The notes beneath the pieces are model-generated. The model had not been told where the DNA came from. It did not search any database and was given only the letters and a program-made list of their open reading frames with translations. From Candidatus Gastranaerophilales bacterium (GTDB lineage Bacteria; Cyanobacteriota; Vampirovibrionia; Gastranaerophilales; Gastranaerophilaceae), in the NCBI GenBank assembly GCA_944322555.1, contig CALUPJ010000065.1, positions 1-44,483 of the forward strand: DNA of 44,483 bases, given 5' to 3'. Position numbers and translations under genes: made by a program. Below, one piece after another: positions 32,586 through 41,406 of this stretch (positions are counted from its first letter, which is position 1; every line of letters starts with the position of its first letter).

Positions 32586-33413
32586 TTAAATAGAATTAGT
32601 AATATTAAACGGCACCTCTTTGATGAGGTTTTTATTTTCTCCTTTTTCGTTTTTATACGTTAGTATGACTTTTAAAATGTAATTTCCCGTTTCAAGATTT
32701 TCAGGGAGTTTTCCGGTTTCTTCAAAAATTCCGTCAGCCCGTATTGTATTGCTGTTCATATTAAATTCTCGTATAAGGGTTTTATCCTTTATAATTTGGG
32801 CTTTACCTCGATATCGGACTTTGCTGTTTCCCTGTGAACTTAGTTTCATCTTATATACAAGATTTCCGTTTTCTTTATCAACTGTTAAATCGTTAAATGT
32901 ACCTGTTTTGACAAACCGCCCTTTATCTATATAAATCGGAATACCGAGTCTTGTTTTTACAACAAGTCTTGTATTTACGTTTTTATTTTTGTTGGGGAGT
33001 ATGATTTCTTTCGCCGCAACATCTTCGATGAACATAACCATTCTTGATTCTCCGTCAGGCAGGCTTTTTAGGTCTGTAAAAGTGACTCTGACAAGCTGCG
33101 GGATTCCGTTTTTGAGCGTAAATTCATTAGGAACAAATCTGGCATGTGGAATTAAATTGTCCTGATTTGCAGAAACAGGTTCTGAGTGCATTTTGCCGCG
33201 GTCGGTTATTGTGAAGTATTCGGGATAGAGTTTATATCTTATAGTTTCATTCTTATCTGCCTGAATACTGAATGATGTTGTAAGGTAATTTCCGTTTCCT
33301 TTATTTGCGTTTAACTCTATCAGTGTGGGGGATACTTTAACGGCAGCAAATGACTGAAGGACTGTAATGAGCGTAAAATATAGGAATAAAGCTATTTTAA
33401 GCAGGCTTTTCAT
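32586..33413 (-). CDS. PapD-like periplasmic fimbrial chaperone
   Basis: This 275-residue protein has a signal peptide (1-23). Its N-terminal domain, starting AVKVSPTLIELNANKGN and with RFVPNEFTLKNGIPQLVRVTF and LPDGESRMVMFIED, matches the G1-strand and subunit-binding region of pilus chaperones. The second Ig-like domain runs from about 165. It would hold subunits in the periplasm until the usher receives them. The start is one base after the preceding stop, within a single packed transcript. Confidence 0.85.
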   Translation of the reverse strand: MKSLLKIALFLYFTLITVLQSFAAVKVSPTLIELNANKGNGNYLTTSFSIQADKNETIRYKLYPEYFTITDRGKMHSEPVSANQDNLIPHARFVPNEFTLKNGIPQLVRVTFTDLKSLPDGESRMVMFIEDVAAKEIILPNKNKNVNTRLVVKTRLGIPIYIDKGRFVKTGTFNDLTVDKENGNLVYKMKLSSQGNSKVRYRGKAQIIKDKTLIREFNMNSNTIRADGIFEETGKLPENLETGNYILKVILTYKNEKGENKNLIKEVPFNITNSI

Positions 33414-33414
33414 G

Positions 33415-34320
33415 TTATTTTCTCTCCATTATGTAAGTCAAAGGGTATTGTCGTATTCCTTCTTTTATATATTTATCCGTATCGGAATTATTGAACGAAT
33501 ATTCGATAATAATGCTTGTCGGCACGTTATTTCCGCTTTCAAATCCGTCAAGAGTTGAAGAACCTTCGGCTAAGAGATAGCGTTTGTTCGGAAAAATGCG
33601 TGTAAGATTTTGTTCGCAATTTGTTATATTGCCTGTATAACTTTTTATTAAAAATGAGTATTCGCCTTCAAGGTTTGTTATATTTGAGGTGTCAAGCCAA
33701 AGGCTCCAGTTCGTATTGGAGTATAAATCAAGTTTTATTTCTTTTTTATTTTTTATTGAGATTTTTTTGTTAAAAACATCCTCTTCACTCAGGATTATTA
33801 AAGGTTCACCGCTGAAAGACGATATGTTTTGTTTTTCGTATATAATAAAACTGAATAAGAAATCACATTCGTATTGCTGAATTAAACTTGTTCTGTTTAC
33901 AAATTTTAGCGGTATTGTATATGTTCCTGCGGGAAGCTCTCCGATATTTTCGAGACGTAATGTGATGTTTTTTTGTGCTGTTCTTGTGAAATCGATATCC
34001 CCGAGGCTGTCAATATAAAACAGCTGCATACCGATATTGCTTAGCTGGTATGATTCTCCATCGCAAATCAGATATAAATTATTTACGGGGATTTTAATTC
34101 CGGGGTTTTCATTATTGGTAATATATGATTCCATAGCACTTGCCAAAAGCCTTGAAATACCAATCTGCGGATAAGTAAGATTTATATTTGCCGTAATTGA
34201 TGAGGATGTAATTACAGGCAGCCCGACCTGTTCTGCCCGCATAAAAATATCAGCTTTTACCCCGGGTTGTACGAGTAAAATAAATAATAAAGCCAGAATA
34301 TAACTGATTATTTTTTTCAT
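33415..34320 (-). CDS. exported protein, first gene of the chaperone-usher-like operon; possible adhesin or tip subunit
   Basis: This 301-residue protein has GAGGA upstream of the ATG. A signal peptide ends near PGVKAD. Two beta-rich parts are seen: residues 30-160 with LPAGTYTIPLKFVN, and 165-300 ending SIIIEYSFNNSDTDKY. There is no catalytic motif and no membrane anchor. As the first gene before the chaperone it may be the tip adhesin, but it lacks the AYP and VYEA motifs of the subunits. Confidence 0.6.
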   Translation of the reverse strand: MKKIISYILALLFILLVQPGVKADIFMRAEQVGLPVITSSSITANINLTYPQIGISRLLASAMESYITNNENPGIKIPVNNLYLICDGESYQLSNIGMQLFYIDSLGDIDFTRTAQKNITLRLENIGELPAGTYTIPLKFVNRTSLIQQYECDFLFSFIIYEKQNISSFSGEPLIILSEEDVFNKKISIKNKKEIKLDLYSNTNWSLWLDTSNITNLEGEYSFLIKSYTGNITNCEQNLTRIFPNKRYLLAEGSSTLDGFESGNNVPTSIIIEYSFNNSDTDKYIKEGIRQYPLTYIMERK

Positions 34321-34460
34321 TTTGTATAAATCCTCAAATCATTTTTTAAGGTATTTTCAGAATAAAAATAATAACCTGTTGTGGAAAACTGTCGAGGGAT
34401 TTTGGATATATCTCGATGGGTAATTTTAATTTTATTTTTTATTAATATAGTTTTATTGAG

Positions 34461-34940
34461 ATGAGAAAAAAAATCTTTTTAATAATATCAGGCATATTTT
34501 TCCCCGCATATGCATTTGCGGGAAATCAGGCATCCCAGACGCTGCAGAGTACGGTGCCTGAGGTTTTGCATATAGATAAAATAATTGTGGAAAATGTGGA
34601 ATATGAAAAAGATGAAGAGCTTAAAAATGTTCAGATAAGACAAACCGAACTTATTGACGAGCATTGCTGCTGCCTTTCTCTGACCCCTTTTTCCGTCAGG
34701 ATTACGACAAATTTATCCGAGCCGATACAGGTTAGTGCAAAAATGGAAAGCTGCTGTAGCACCTGCGGCAGATATCCTTTAGATAATGAAGATTTAATGG
34801 TTACACCGTCATCGTATACTATTAATAATCCGCATGACAAAATAGAAACGGATTTTTTTACACCAAAAGTACATGCACATGATGATACTGTTTGTACAAC
34901 ATACAGAGCGCATTTAACGGTTACACTCGGGCGGGTATAG
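34461..34940 (+). CDS. exported Cys-rich protein, possibly a divergent subunit
   Basis: This 159-residue protein has a signal peptide ending near AYAFAG. The mature protein starts NQASQTLQSTVPEVLHIDK and contains CCC (about 67-69) and CCSTC (about 96-100). It ends TTYRAHLTVTLG, similar to the last strand of fibre subunits. Divergently transcribed from the chaperone-usher operon across 140 bases. Its six or more Cys suggest disulfides or metal binding. Confidence 0.6.
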   Translation: MRKKIFLIISGIFFPAYAFAGNQASQTLQSTVPEVLHIDKIIVENVEYEKDEELKNVQIRQTELIDEHCCCLSLTPFSVRITTNLSEPIQVSAKMESCCSTCGRYPLDNEDLMVTPSSYTINNPHDKIETDFFTPKVHAHDDTVCTTYRAHLTVTLGRV

Positions 34941-34942
34941 TT

Positions 34943-35581
34943 ATGATAAAAAAAATAATTGCACTGTTTATTCTTATAATGTCGGTAGTTCCCGTATCAT
35001 ACGCAAGAGTCGGGCAGCCCTCGTTTGTTTTTGCTATTAATGAAAACCCCGCAGCAGACTCTTCATCCCCTGCGGGAAAAGACAACGGGCTTTCGGGCGG
35101 TGCCGTTACCGCTATAACATTAGGTTCAATTGGCGGTGCGGCACTTTTAGGTTTGGGGGGCTGGCTTTATAAAAGAAAAACGGCACAATGTCTTACTGCA
35201 GGATGTATAAGAGGTTCGGCAGAACCGCTTGTTCCATTTTGTATTGAACAAAATCCGAATGCGGAATTTTATGCACGGATAAATAACAACTATCCTTATC
35301 TGAAAAAGGCTTTAAGCCTGAATGAAATTCATTATTGCCCGCATTCCAAATATCTTTTGGTGTACGATACTTCTATTGAAAAAAGAGTTTTTGATTCCGT
35401 TAAATTCAATCTGCCTGCAGGAGTAAAATCAATAAAAATAACACATGTAACGGATGCGTTTAAGAACGGGGAGTTTACGGCAGAGCTTTTTTATACGAAA
35501 AATTTAAATCCGCGGATAATCAAGCAGAGCCTGATATTCTTGCCGGGATTAAAAATGAAACGGATATTGCCGGAGTCATAA
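34943..35581 (+). CDS. exported membrane-anchored protein of unknown function
   Basis: The product is 212 residues from the ATG at 34943, two bases after the preceding stop. A signal peptide (1-22) precedes a Ser/Pro/Asn-rich segment. A second hydrophobic segment of about 19 residues (AITLGSIGGAALLGLGGWL, around 55-73) is followed by KRK. The rest is a soluble alpha/beta domain with several Cys. Function unknown; it is coupled with the Cys-rich gene and divergent from the pilus-like operon. Confidence 0.6.
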   Translation: MIKKIIALFILIMSVVPVSYARVGQPSFVFAINENPAADSSSPAGKDNGLSGGAVTAITLGSIGGAALLGLGGWLYKRKTAQCLTAGCIRGSAEPLVPFCIEQNPNAEFYARINNNYPYLKKALSLNEIHYCPHSKYLLVYDTSIEKRVFDSVKFNLPAGVKSIKITHVTDAFKNGEFTAELFYTKNLNPRIIKQSLIFLPGLKMKRILPES

Positions 35582-35688
35582 TGAAAACGGTTTCTATAGA
35601 CGCTTCTCAATACGAATCCGCAGTTTATGTAATATCAAACTATTCATCAAAGAGAATATATGCAGTAGTATTTGAATTTATTTTTTAG
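35581..35688 (+). CDS. possible 35-residue protein coupled to the 34943 gene
   Basis: An ATG shares its first base with the stop of the preceding gene (TAATG). The frame runs 35 codons to TAG at 35686, with a hydrophobic, aromatic C-terminus. Its end overlaps the convergent pyruvyltransferase stop by four bases. It has no recognised family and may be a chance frame. Confidence 0.35.
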   Translation: MKTVSIDASQYESAVYVISNYSSKRIYAVVFEFIF

Positions 35689-36722
35689 TAGTCAAAATCG
35701 TATTTTTCTTTTCGGAGCAGGAATTTTTTCAAAAATATAGTAAACAAAATGTGAGGCGGAAGAAAATATGCTGATTTTTTGTTTACTGCGGGGGAATATT
35801 TGAGAAGTTTTATAAATTCTGCAAGCGGTTCAATATTTTCATTCAATAAAGATGCGGTGTTATTATACCCTGTAAAATCACTGCATTTTTTAATAAGCTC
35901 TTCTTTTACTTTTAAATGTTCTTTCGGGTTTTGGGGCGGGTTTTCAAAATCATAAATTTTCTTATTTGCAAAGAAATCTCGTTCATTCACTATATTGTAA
36001 TAACTTTCGGCTCCTTGATATCTGGAAGTTGCAATTTCGTTTTTGTCAATTGTATTAAAAAATAAAAAAGGTGTATCAAAAGCAAGGGCCGGATTTGCGA
36101 CGTGTAAACGCGGGGAGATGATGCAATGCGCTTTATGATATAAATGCAGCATCAGTTTTGCAATCTCCAATCTCTGTTCAGCTGAAAATGCCGGTGAAAG
36201 CAATCTTGAGATATGATATACCGGGCGGCTTGTTCGGCTCTCGATTTCTCTCTGAATATATTCGGGCAGGTCTACGGTAAGTATGAAATCTCCGCGTTTA
36301 ATTTTAGGGTTTTTCTCTAAGGTCAACGTAAGACAGCCTGAATAATATGCCGGAATTCCGTTTTCCAGCAGATATTTTTCTGTATTCTTGTCTCTGCACC
36401 CGACAGGACCGTGCTTAATTAAAAATTCACGTGTTTTTTTATTCATTAATTCTTTTCTTGCGGGAGGACAAAAGTGCATAGAAATAAGCAGCGGTTCAAT
36501 ATTTTTATCAGGAACAAAATATTTAGGACTGTGAGTCCACCAGGCGTTCATTATTAACTTTGTATGCTTTGGAGGAGTATGTTTGCTAAGACGTTCCCGA
36601 TAAAAAGAATAATCAACCCTCGGCAGGAATCGCATCTGGGCAATACTCTGAATTTCATCTCCTATATTTATTGATTGATATTTAATAATACCGTAATTAA
36701 CTTTATCTGCATTTTTTGTCAT
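35685..36722 (-). CDS. polysaccharide pyruvyl transferase family protein
   Basis: This 345-residue protein has NYGIIKYQSINIGDEIQS at the start, HGPVGCRDKNTEKYLLENG (about 110-128), and HCIISPRLHVANPALAFDTP, which carries the conserved RLH near 205 of CsaB/WcaK-like enzymes. The family adds ketal pyruvate to sugars of surface polymers, although some members do other transfers. AGGAGAG precedes the ATG. It is divergent from the plus-strand sugar operon that starts at 36837 and shares its promoter region. Confidence 0.85.
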   Translation of the reverse strand: MTKNADKVNYGIIKYQSINIGDEIQSIAQMRFLPRVDYSFYRERLSKHTPPKHTKLIMNAWWTHSPKYFVPDKNIEPLLISMHFCPPARKELMNKKTREFLIKHGPVGCRDKNTEKYLLENGIPAYYSGCLTLTLEKNPKIKRGDFILTVDLPEYIQREIESRTSRPVYHISRLLSPAFSAEQRLEIAKLMLHLYHKAHCIISPRLHVANPALAFDTPFLFFNTIDKNEIATSRYQGAESYYNIVNERDFFANKKIYDFENPPQNPKEHLKVKEELIKKCSDFTGYNNTASLLNENIEPLAEFIKLLKYSPAVNKKSAYFLPPHILFTIFLKKFLLRKEKYDFDY

Positions 36723-36787
36723 TTATAACTCTCTCCTTTTTGATGTTATCATAATTAATTTCCTTTTGGCAAGGTCTTTTATATATC

Positions 36788-36816
36788 TTGATTTAGTAAC
36801 CTTATTATACTATAAT
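36788..36816 (+). promoter_or_regulatory. promoter of the surface-polysaccharide operon
   Basis: TTGATT (36788-36793), 17 bases and a perfect TATAAT (36811-36816). The ATG at 36837 is 20 bases further, preceded by GGGG. Confidence 0.75.
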
Positions 36817-36836
36817 TTACAAAAAAGGGGCTTTAT

Positions 36837-37232
36837 ATGGACAAGGAACTGGAATATTTAAAAAGCGTTAATTTTGCAAAGCAGCTAAAGAAGCTGAATA
36901 AAAAACTTAAAGGAAAAACCGTTGTTATATATGGAGCCGGAATTTTATTCGAAAAATTAAAAAACAATTATGATTTATCCGGTTTGAATATTATAGGAAT
37001 TTCCGACAGAAAATATACGGAAGAAGCAGAGGGACAGGAACATTTAGGTTACAAAATTATTCCGCTTGACAGGATTGCAGATTACAAACCCGATTATGTT
37101 TTGATTTCGACATTAAAATTTCTGAGTATAATGGATGATTTTAAAAACAATGTTTTTAAGGGGACTAAAATTAAGGTGTTACCACTGGTTGATAAACCGT
37201 TTTTTACATTGTTAAAAGAGATTTTCGAGTAA
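36837..37232 (+). CDS. Rossmann-like protein of the polysaccharide operon
   Basis: This 131-residue protein has the nucleotide-binding-like segment KTVVIYGAGILFEKL near 28-42 and a second strand NIIGISDRKY. The layout resembles the N-terminal domain of PglD-type sugar acetyltransferases or the C-terminal part of sugar C-methyltransferases. It is too short to be either in full. First gene of the plus-strand operon. A role in binding a sugar nucleotide or CoA is inference. Confidence 0.65.
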   Translation: MDKELEYLKSVNFAKQLKKLNKKLKGKTVVIYGAGILFEKLKNNYDLSGLNIIGISDRKYTEEAEGQEHLGYKIIPLDRIADYKPDYVLISTLKFLSIMDDFKNNVFKGTKIKVLPLVDKPFFTLLKEIFE

Positions 37233-37236
37233 TAAA

Positions 37237-37962
37237 ATGAATATTGCAATAATTTTTGCCGGCGGAAAAGGTGAAAGACTTAATAATTCTTTTGCTTTGC
37301 CAAAACAATTTTTGAAAATTGATGGAAAAGAAATTTTGGTTCATACTTTGCTAAAGTTTGCTTTGCATCCGGAAATTGATAAAATTTATATATCGGTTTT
37401 AAAAGATTATAAGGATTTTACCAAAAAGCTGATTGAAAAGTACGATATTCCTAAAGTGTGCGGCGTTACAGACGGCGGAGATTCCGCACAGGAATCAATA
37501 TATAATGCATTGGTATGTGCTGAAAAAGAAAATTCATCTGATTCGATTGTTCTTATTCATGACGGTGTAAGACCGATAATTACAGATAAAGTTATTTCGG
37601 ATAACATTGTAAGTGTCAGGTCTTACGGTACGGCAATAACGGTTGTTCCTTGTTATGAAACAATTATAGTAACAAAAGACGGCAAGAATACAGATGAAGT
37701 TCCCATAAGAAAAGAAACATTCAAAGCTCAGGCCCCGCAGAGTTTTAGGCTCGGAGATATTATAGAAGTGCATAAAGAGTTTAGAAAGAAGGATAATCCT
37801 TATGAGAATATGGTAGATTCCTGTACTTTGTTTCATACTCTTGGTAAAAAAACTCATCTTGTTGCAGGTAATTTTGGGAATATAAAGGTAACAACACCGG
37901 AGGATGTATATATTCTAAGAGGGATTTTGGAATATAACAAAGATTTCGGAAACAGGAAATAA
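37237..37962 (+). CDS. IspD/TarI-family cytidylyltransferase, probably for a polyol phosphate
   Basis: In this 241-residue protein, IIFAGGKGERLN is the CTP loop, ALPKQFLKI follows, and HTLLKFALHPEIDKIYI, HDGVRPIIT, VPIRKETFKAQAPQSF and NIKVTTPEDV match TarI-type ribitol-5-phosphate cytidylyltransferases better than IspD. It would make a CDP-polyol donor for the TagB/TagF-like gene two genes downstream. A housekeeping IspD role cannot be excluded. It lies four bases after the preceding stop and three before the epimerase gene. Confidence 0.85.
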   Translation: MNIAIIFAGGKGERLNNSFALPKQFLKIDGKEILVHTLLKFALHPEIDKIYISVLKDYKDFTKKLIEKYDIPKVCGVTDGGDSAQESIYNALVCAEKENSSDSIVLIHDGVRPIITDKVISDNIVSVRSYGTAITVVPCYETIIVTKDGKNTDEVPIRKETFKAQAPQSFRLGDIIEVHKEFRKKDNPYENMVDSCTLFHTLGKKTHLVAGNFGNIKVTTPEDVYILRGILEYNKDFGNRK

Positions 37963-37964
37963 TA

Positions 37965-39005
37965 ATGGAAACTGATAATAAAATAAGGCAAAGAGATTTG
38001 GAAGAACTGGCATTGTCGGATATTTTTGACAGACTGTCGGGTGAAACCATTATGGTAACAGGAGCTGCCGGACTCATCGGGAGCGAAATTGTACTGGGTA
38101 TTTTGTGTGCAAACAGATTGAGAAATCTTGATATTAAAGTTGTAGCATCGGTTCGGAATAAGGAGAAAGCGCAGTCTGTTTTTAAATCCGTTTTATCAAA
38201 TCCGAACTTTGAAATATTTGTACAGGATATAACAGAACCCGTAAATTATCCCGGAACGATTGATTATATAATTCATTGTGCCGCAAATACATCCTCCTTA
38301 GATTTTGTGGAAAAACCCGTTGAAACTATTCTGACTACAGTTTCCGGTATAAGAAATATTTTGGATTTCGCGCGAAAGAATTTGGTAAAAAGTACGGTTT
38401 ATATTTCTTCTCTTGAGGTTTACGGGAATTTGAAAAGCGATAATTTCATAAAAGAAGAAGATTACGGAGTCTTGGATATTCTTAATCCCCGCAGCAGCTA
38501 TCCCCAGAGCAAAAGATTGGCGGAAACTTTATGTGCCTCTTATTTTAGGGAATATAATACGGATGTTAAAATTGCCAGACTGGCACAAACATTTGGTGCC
38601 GGTATTTTAGAGGATGATAGGCGTGTATTTGCGGAATTTGCAAAGTGTGCGCTGAAAGGTGAAGATATTGTTTTGCATACCAAAGGTGAGACGGTAAGAA
38701 ACTACTGTTATTTGTCGGATGCCGTAAGCGCAATATTAACGATACTTATAAAAGGAAATGCACCGGAAGCCTATAATGTCGCCAACAAAACAACCGGTAT
38801 TTCCATAAGAGATATGGCGGAACTGCTTGGAGGGATGTATAATATAAATGTTGAATATGCACCCGACGGCAAAGAGCACGGATATAATCCGACAGTTAAA
38901 ATCTGTTTGGATACGGAAAAAACGGAGACTCTCGGCTGGAGTGCAAATGTCGGGTTAAAAGAGATGTTCCAAAGGACAATAGACGGGCTGAAAGGAAGTT
39001 TTTAA
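37965..39005 (+). CDS. NAD-dependent sugar epimerase/dehydratase (extended SDR)
   Basis: This 346-residue protein has GAAGLIG (about 33-39) as the dinucleotide loop, IDYIIHCAANTSS, YISSLEVYG with the catalytic Ser/Thr region, SYPQSK as the YxxxK pair near 178-183, and a C-terminal RNYCYLSDAVSAI. It has the layout of UDP/CDP-sugar 4-epimerases or 4,6-dehydratases. In TarI-containing operons the usual partner is the reductase TarJ, which is absent here. The epimerase may therefore act on a CDP- or UDP-sugar of the same polymer. Confidence 0.88.
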   Translation: METDNKIRQRDLEELALSDIFDRLSGETIMVTGAAGLIGSEIVLGILCANRLRNLDIKVVASVRNKEKAQSVFKSVLSNPNFEIFVQDITEPVNYPGTIDYIIHCAANTSSLDFVEKPVETILTTVSGIRNILDFARKNLVKSTVYISSLEVYGNLKSDNFIKEEDYGVLDILNPRSSYPQSKRLAETLCASYFREYNTDVKIARLAQTFGAGILEDDRRVFAEFAKCALKGEDIVLHTKGETVRNYCYLSDAVSAILTILIKGNAPEAYNVANKTTGISIRDMAELLGGMYNINVEYAPDGKEHGYNPTVKICLDTEKTETLGWSANVGLKEMFQRTIDGLKGSF

Positions 39006-39008
39006 CTA

Positions 39009-40181
39009 ATGCTTAAATTTTCCGTATTGTTATTTATTATGAATTTTAAAAGCTCTTTTTTTAAACGGCTTCCGTTCAAATATTTTCCGATAAGCGGTAA
39101 AAAAATAGTGTTTTCAAACTATGTCGGTATGGGGTACGGGTGTAATCCAAAATATATAGCCGAATTGTTATTAAAAAAACATCCTGATATAAAAATAATA
39201 TGGCTGGTGAATGAAAAAGACCGTAAATTTAAATTTCCTCCGCAAATAAAAAAAGTTAAAAATCTTTCAATAAGAGCATTTTATGAAATGAATACCGCGA
39301 AAATCTGGATTGATAATTTTCATAAAGTCGGCTATATAAAAGAGGGTTTAAAAAAAAGAAAAGGGCAGTATTATATACAAACCTGGCATGGCTCTCTCGG
39401 AATAAAGAAAATAGAAGCAGATGTACATGCGCTTACGAATACAAAGTCCTGGGAAAATACAGCTGTCGAGAATGCAAAGATGCAGGATTATTTGCTTTCA
39501 AACAGTTCTTTTGAAGACAGGGTTTATCGTTCCGCATTCTGGGGATACGGAGAAATTTTAAGAACTGGGCATGCAAGAAATGATATTTTTTTTAAAGATA
39601 ATAAGGATTTAAGAATTAAGATATTAGATGAACTCAAACTTTCTTCCGATACAAAATTTGCACTGTATGTTCCGACATTCAGACAGGGATATTCTACCAA
39701 AATATATAATGTGGATTATGAAAGATTAAAGAAATCTCTGGAAGAAAGGTTTGGCGGTGAATGGGTGATATTTGTACGTTTACACAGGAATATAAAAACG
39801 GGGCCGGATTTGAGAAATTTTGGTTTTGTATATAACTTGTCCGCTTATGATGATGTACAGGAGCTTCTGGCTTCTGCTGACTGTGCAATAACTGATTATT
39901 CCAGCTGTATCTTTGATTTTGTACTGACGCGGAAACCGGGATTTATATATGCACCGGACATAGAAAAATATAATCAGGAGAGAGGTTTTTATTATTCCTT
40001 GTATGATACTCCTTTTCCGGTTGCGCGAGATAACGATGAACTTGTTTTTAATATTAAAACTTTTGATAACAATCTTTATTTGTCAAAAGTCGGGGAGTTT
40101 CTTAAAGAAAAAGGCTGTGTTGATGATGGCAGCGCAGCTTTAAGAACTGTAAATCTGGTAGAGAAACTTTTGGATAAATAG
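39009..40181 (+). CDS. TagB/TagF-like CDP-glycerol glycerophosphotransferase family protein
   Basis: This 390-residue protein has QTWHGSLGIKK (about 125-135), LRTGHARNDIFF, ALYVPTFRQGY, FVRLHRN, CAITDYSSCIFDF and ERGFYYSLYDTPFP, which together are diagnostic of the CDP-glycerol/ribitol:poly(polyol phosphate) transferase family. These enzymes add glycerol- or ribitol-phosphate units to teichoic acids and to phosphopolyol capsules of some Gram-negatives. An AGGAAG sits about eleven bases before the ATG at 39009; an ATG at 39039 lacks any site. The upstream TarI-like gene could supply the donor. Confidence 0.9.
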   Translation: MLKFSVLLFIMNFKSSFFKRLPFKYFPISGKKIVFSNYVGMGYGCNPKYIAELLLKKHPDIKIIWLVNEKDRKFKFPPQIKKVKNLSIRAFYEMNTAKIWIDNFHKVGYIKEGLKKRKGQYYIQTWHGSLGIKKIEADVHALTNTKSWENTAVENAKMQDYLLSNSSFEDRVYRSAFWGYGEILRTGHARNDIFFKDNKDLRIKILDELKLSSDTKFALYVPTFRQGYSTKIYNVDYERLKKSLEERFGGEWVIFVRLHRNIKTGPDLRNFGFVYNLSAYDDVQELLASADCAITDYSSCIFDFVLTRKPGFIYAPDIEKYNQERGFYYSLYDTPFPVARDNDELVFNIKTFDNNLYLSKVGEFLKEKGCVDDGSAALRTVNLVEKLLDK

Positions 40182-40188
40182 GTAGTTT

Positions 40189-41406
40189 ATGTTGAAAATA
40201 ATTTCGTTTTATGCTCAATACAAGGATTCTCCGGCAGATGAATTAATCTGTGATACATTTAATTATCTTTTACGACATATTGCCGGAGACAAAGGGATAG
40301 AAATAGAAATCCAAAAGGCAAATTTGTCTCCTCCTGACGGGGTGAAGCTTCTTCCGAAAGAATTTCAAAAGAAGCTCAGGTATTTTCTAAATGTAATTTC
40401 GTATAAATTTTATATTCCGCTTATCGTCAGAATATTTTTTGATAATTTGATTTTTTTCTTAACTGCAGCTTACTGGGCTTTTGAGGTAAAAAATAATAAA
40501 ATTATAAAAAATTATTATGAGCCGTTAATAAAAAATGCAGATTTGATATGTTTTGCAGGCGGCGGAATTTTGCAAAGTACATATCTTCAATTTTGGACGG
40601 GAATTTATGCGATTTTGAAATACAGTGATAAATATAAGAAAAAAGTATATTTTAATGCTGTCGGAATTGAAAAACCAAAAATATTTGCAGAGCATATTTT
40701 TTATAAATATTTATTGAATAAAAAATGTGTTAGGGCCGTTACGACGAGAGATAATATTGATTATTTAAAATCAATTATGAACAAATCAAAAATGTGCTTA
40801 AGAATTTTAGATTCAGCCTGCTGGACCGGAGAGTGTTACCAAATCAAACCTCAGAGTCCGGAGACAATTGGGATAGGGGTTATAAGACCGAAGATATTTC
40901 CTGCAAACGGCTTGAATATATGCGAGCATGATGTATTAAAAATGTATGTTAACATAATAGAGGAAGCGGAAAAACGCGGCTACAGATGCCGGCTGTTTTG
41001 TAACGGAAATATAAAAGATTATGAGTTCGGAGAGTTGATTCTGAACAAAATGGGGCGGGAAAAATCTTTTCTTGCACCAATTCCCGGGACTCCCGCACAA
41101 ATGGTTAGTACAATTAACGGTTACAAAGCTTTAATAGCTGCCAGGCTGCATGCAAATATTACTGCTGTTTCTCTCGGAATTCCGACCGTCGGAATTGTCT
41201 GGCATGAAAAAGTTTTATTCTTTGCAAAATTTATGAATTTGAAATGGAATTTTATTACACCTGATAAATTTAATGATGCGGTTTATATTGTTAATCAGCT
41301 TGAAAAGGCTATAAGTACGGGTATTGACACGGAAGCTTTTGAAAGTATGAAGAAAAATACTTATGATATGATTAAAAGGTTTTTGTATGAAAATTTTGAT
41401 AATTAG
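40189..41406 (+). CDS. second polysaccharide pyruvyl transferase family protein
   Basis: In this 405-residue protein, ICFAGGGILQSTYLQFW and KKVYFNAVGIEKP lie in the N-terminal part. CVRAVTTRDNIDYLKS follows, and YKALIAARLHANITAVSLGIPTVGIVW near 300-325 carries the RLH motif of the family. It differs clearly from the 35685 paralogue and is longer. The start is at AGG-tttATG. The last 20 bases overlap the radical SAM gene, so translation is coupled. Confidence 0.85.
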   Translation: MLKIISFYAQYKDSPADELICDTFNYLLRHIAGDKGIEIEIQKANLSPPDGVKLLPKEFQKKLRYFLNVISYKFYIPLIVRIFFDNLIFFLTAAYWAFEVKNNKIIKNYYEPLIKNADLICFAGGGILQSTYLQFWTGIYAILKYSDKYKKKVYFNAVGIEKPKIFAEHIFYKYLLNKKCVRAVTTRDNIDYLKSIMNKSKMCLRILDSACWTGECYQIKPQSPETIGIGVIRPKIFPANGLNICEHDVLKMYVNIIEEAEKRGYRCRLFCNGNIKDYEFGELILNKMGREKSFLAPIPGTPAQMVSTINGYKALIAARLHANITAVSLGIPTVGIVWHEKVLFFAKFMNLKWNFITPDKFNDAVYIVNQLEKAISTGIDTEAFESMKKNTYDMIKRFLYENFDN

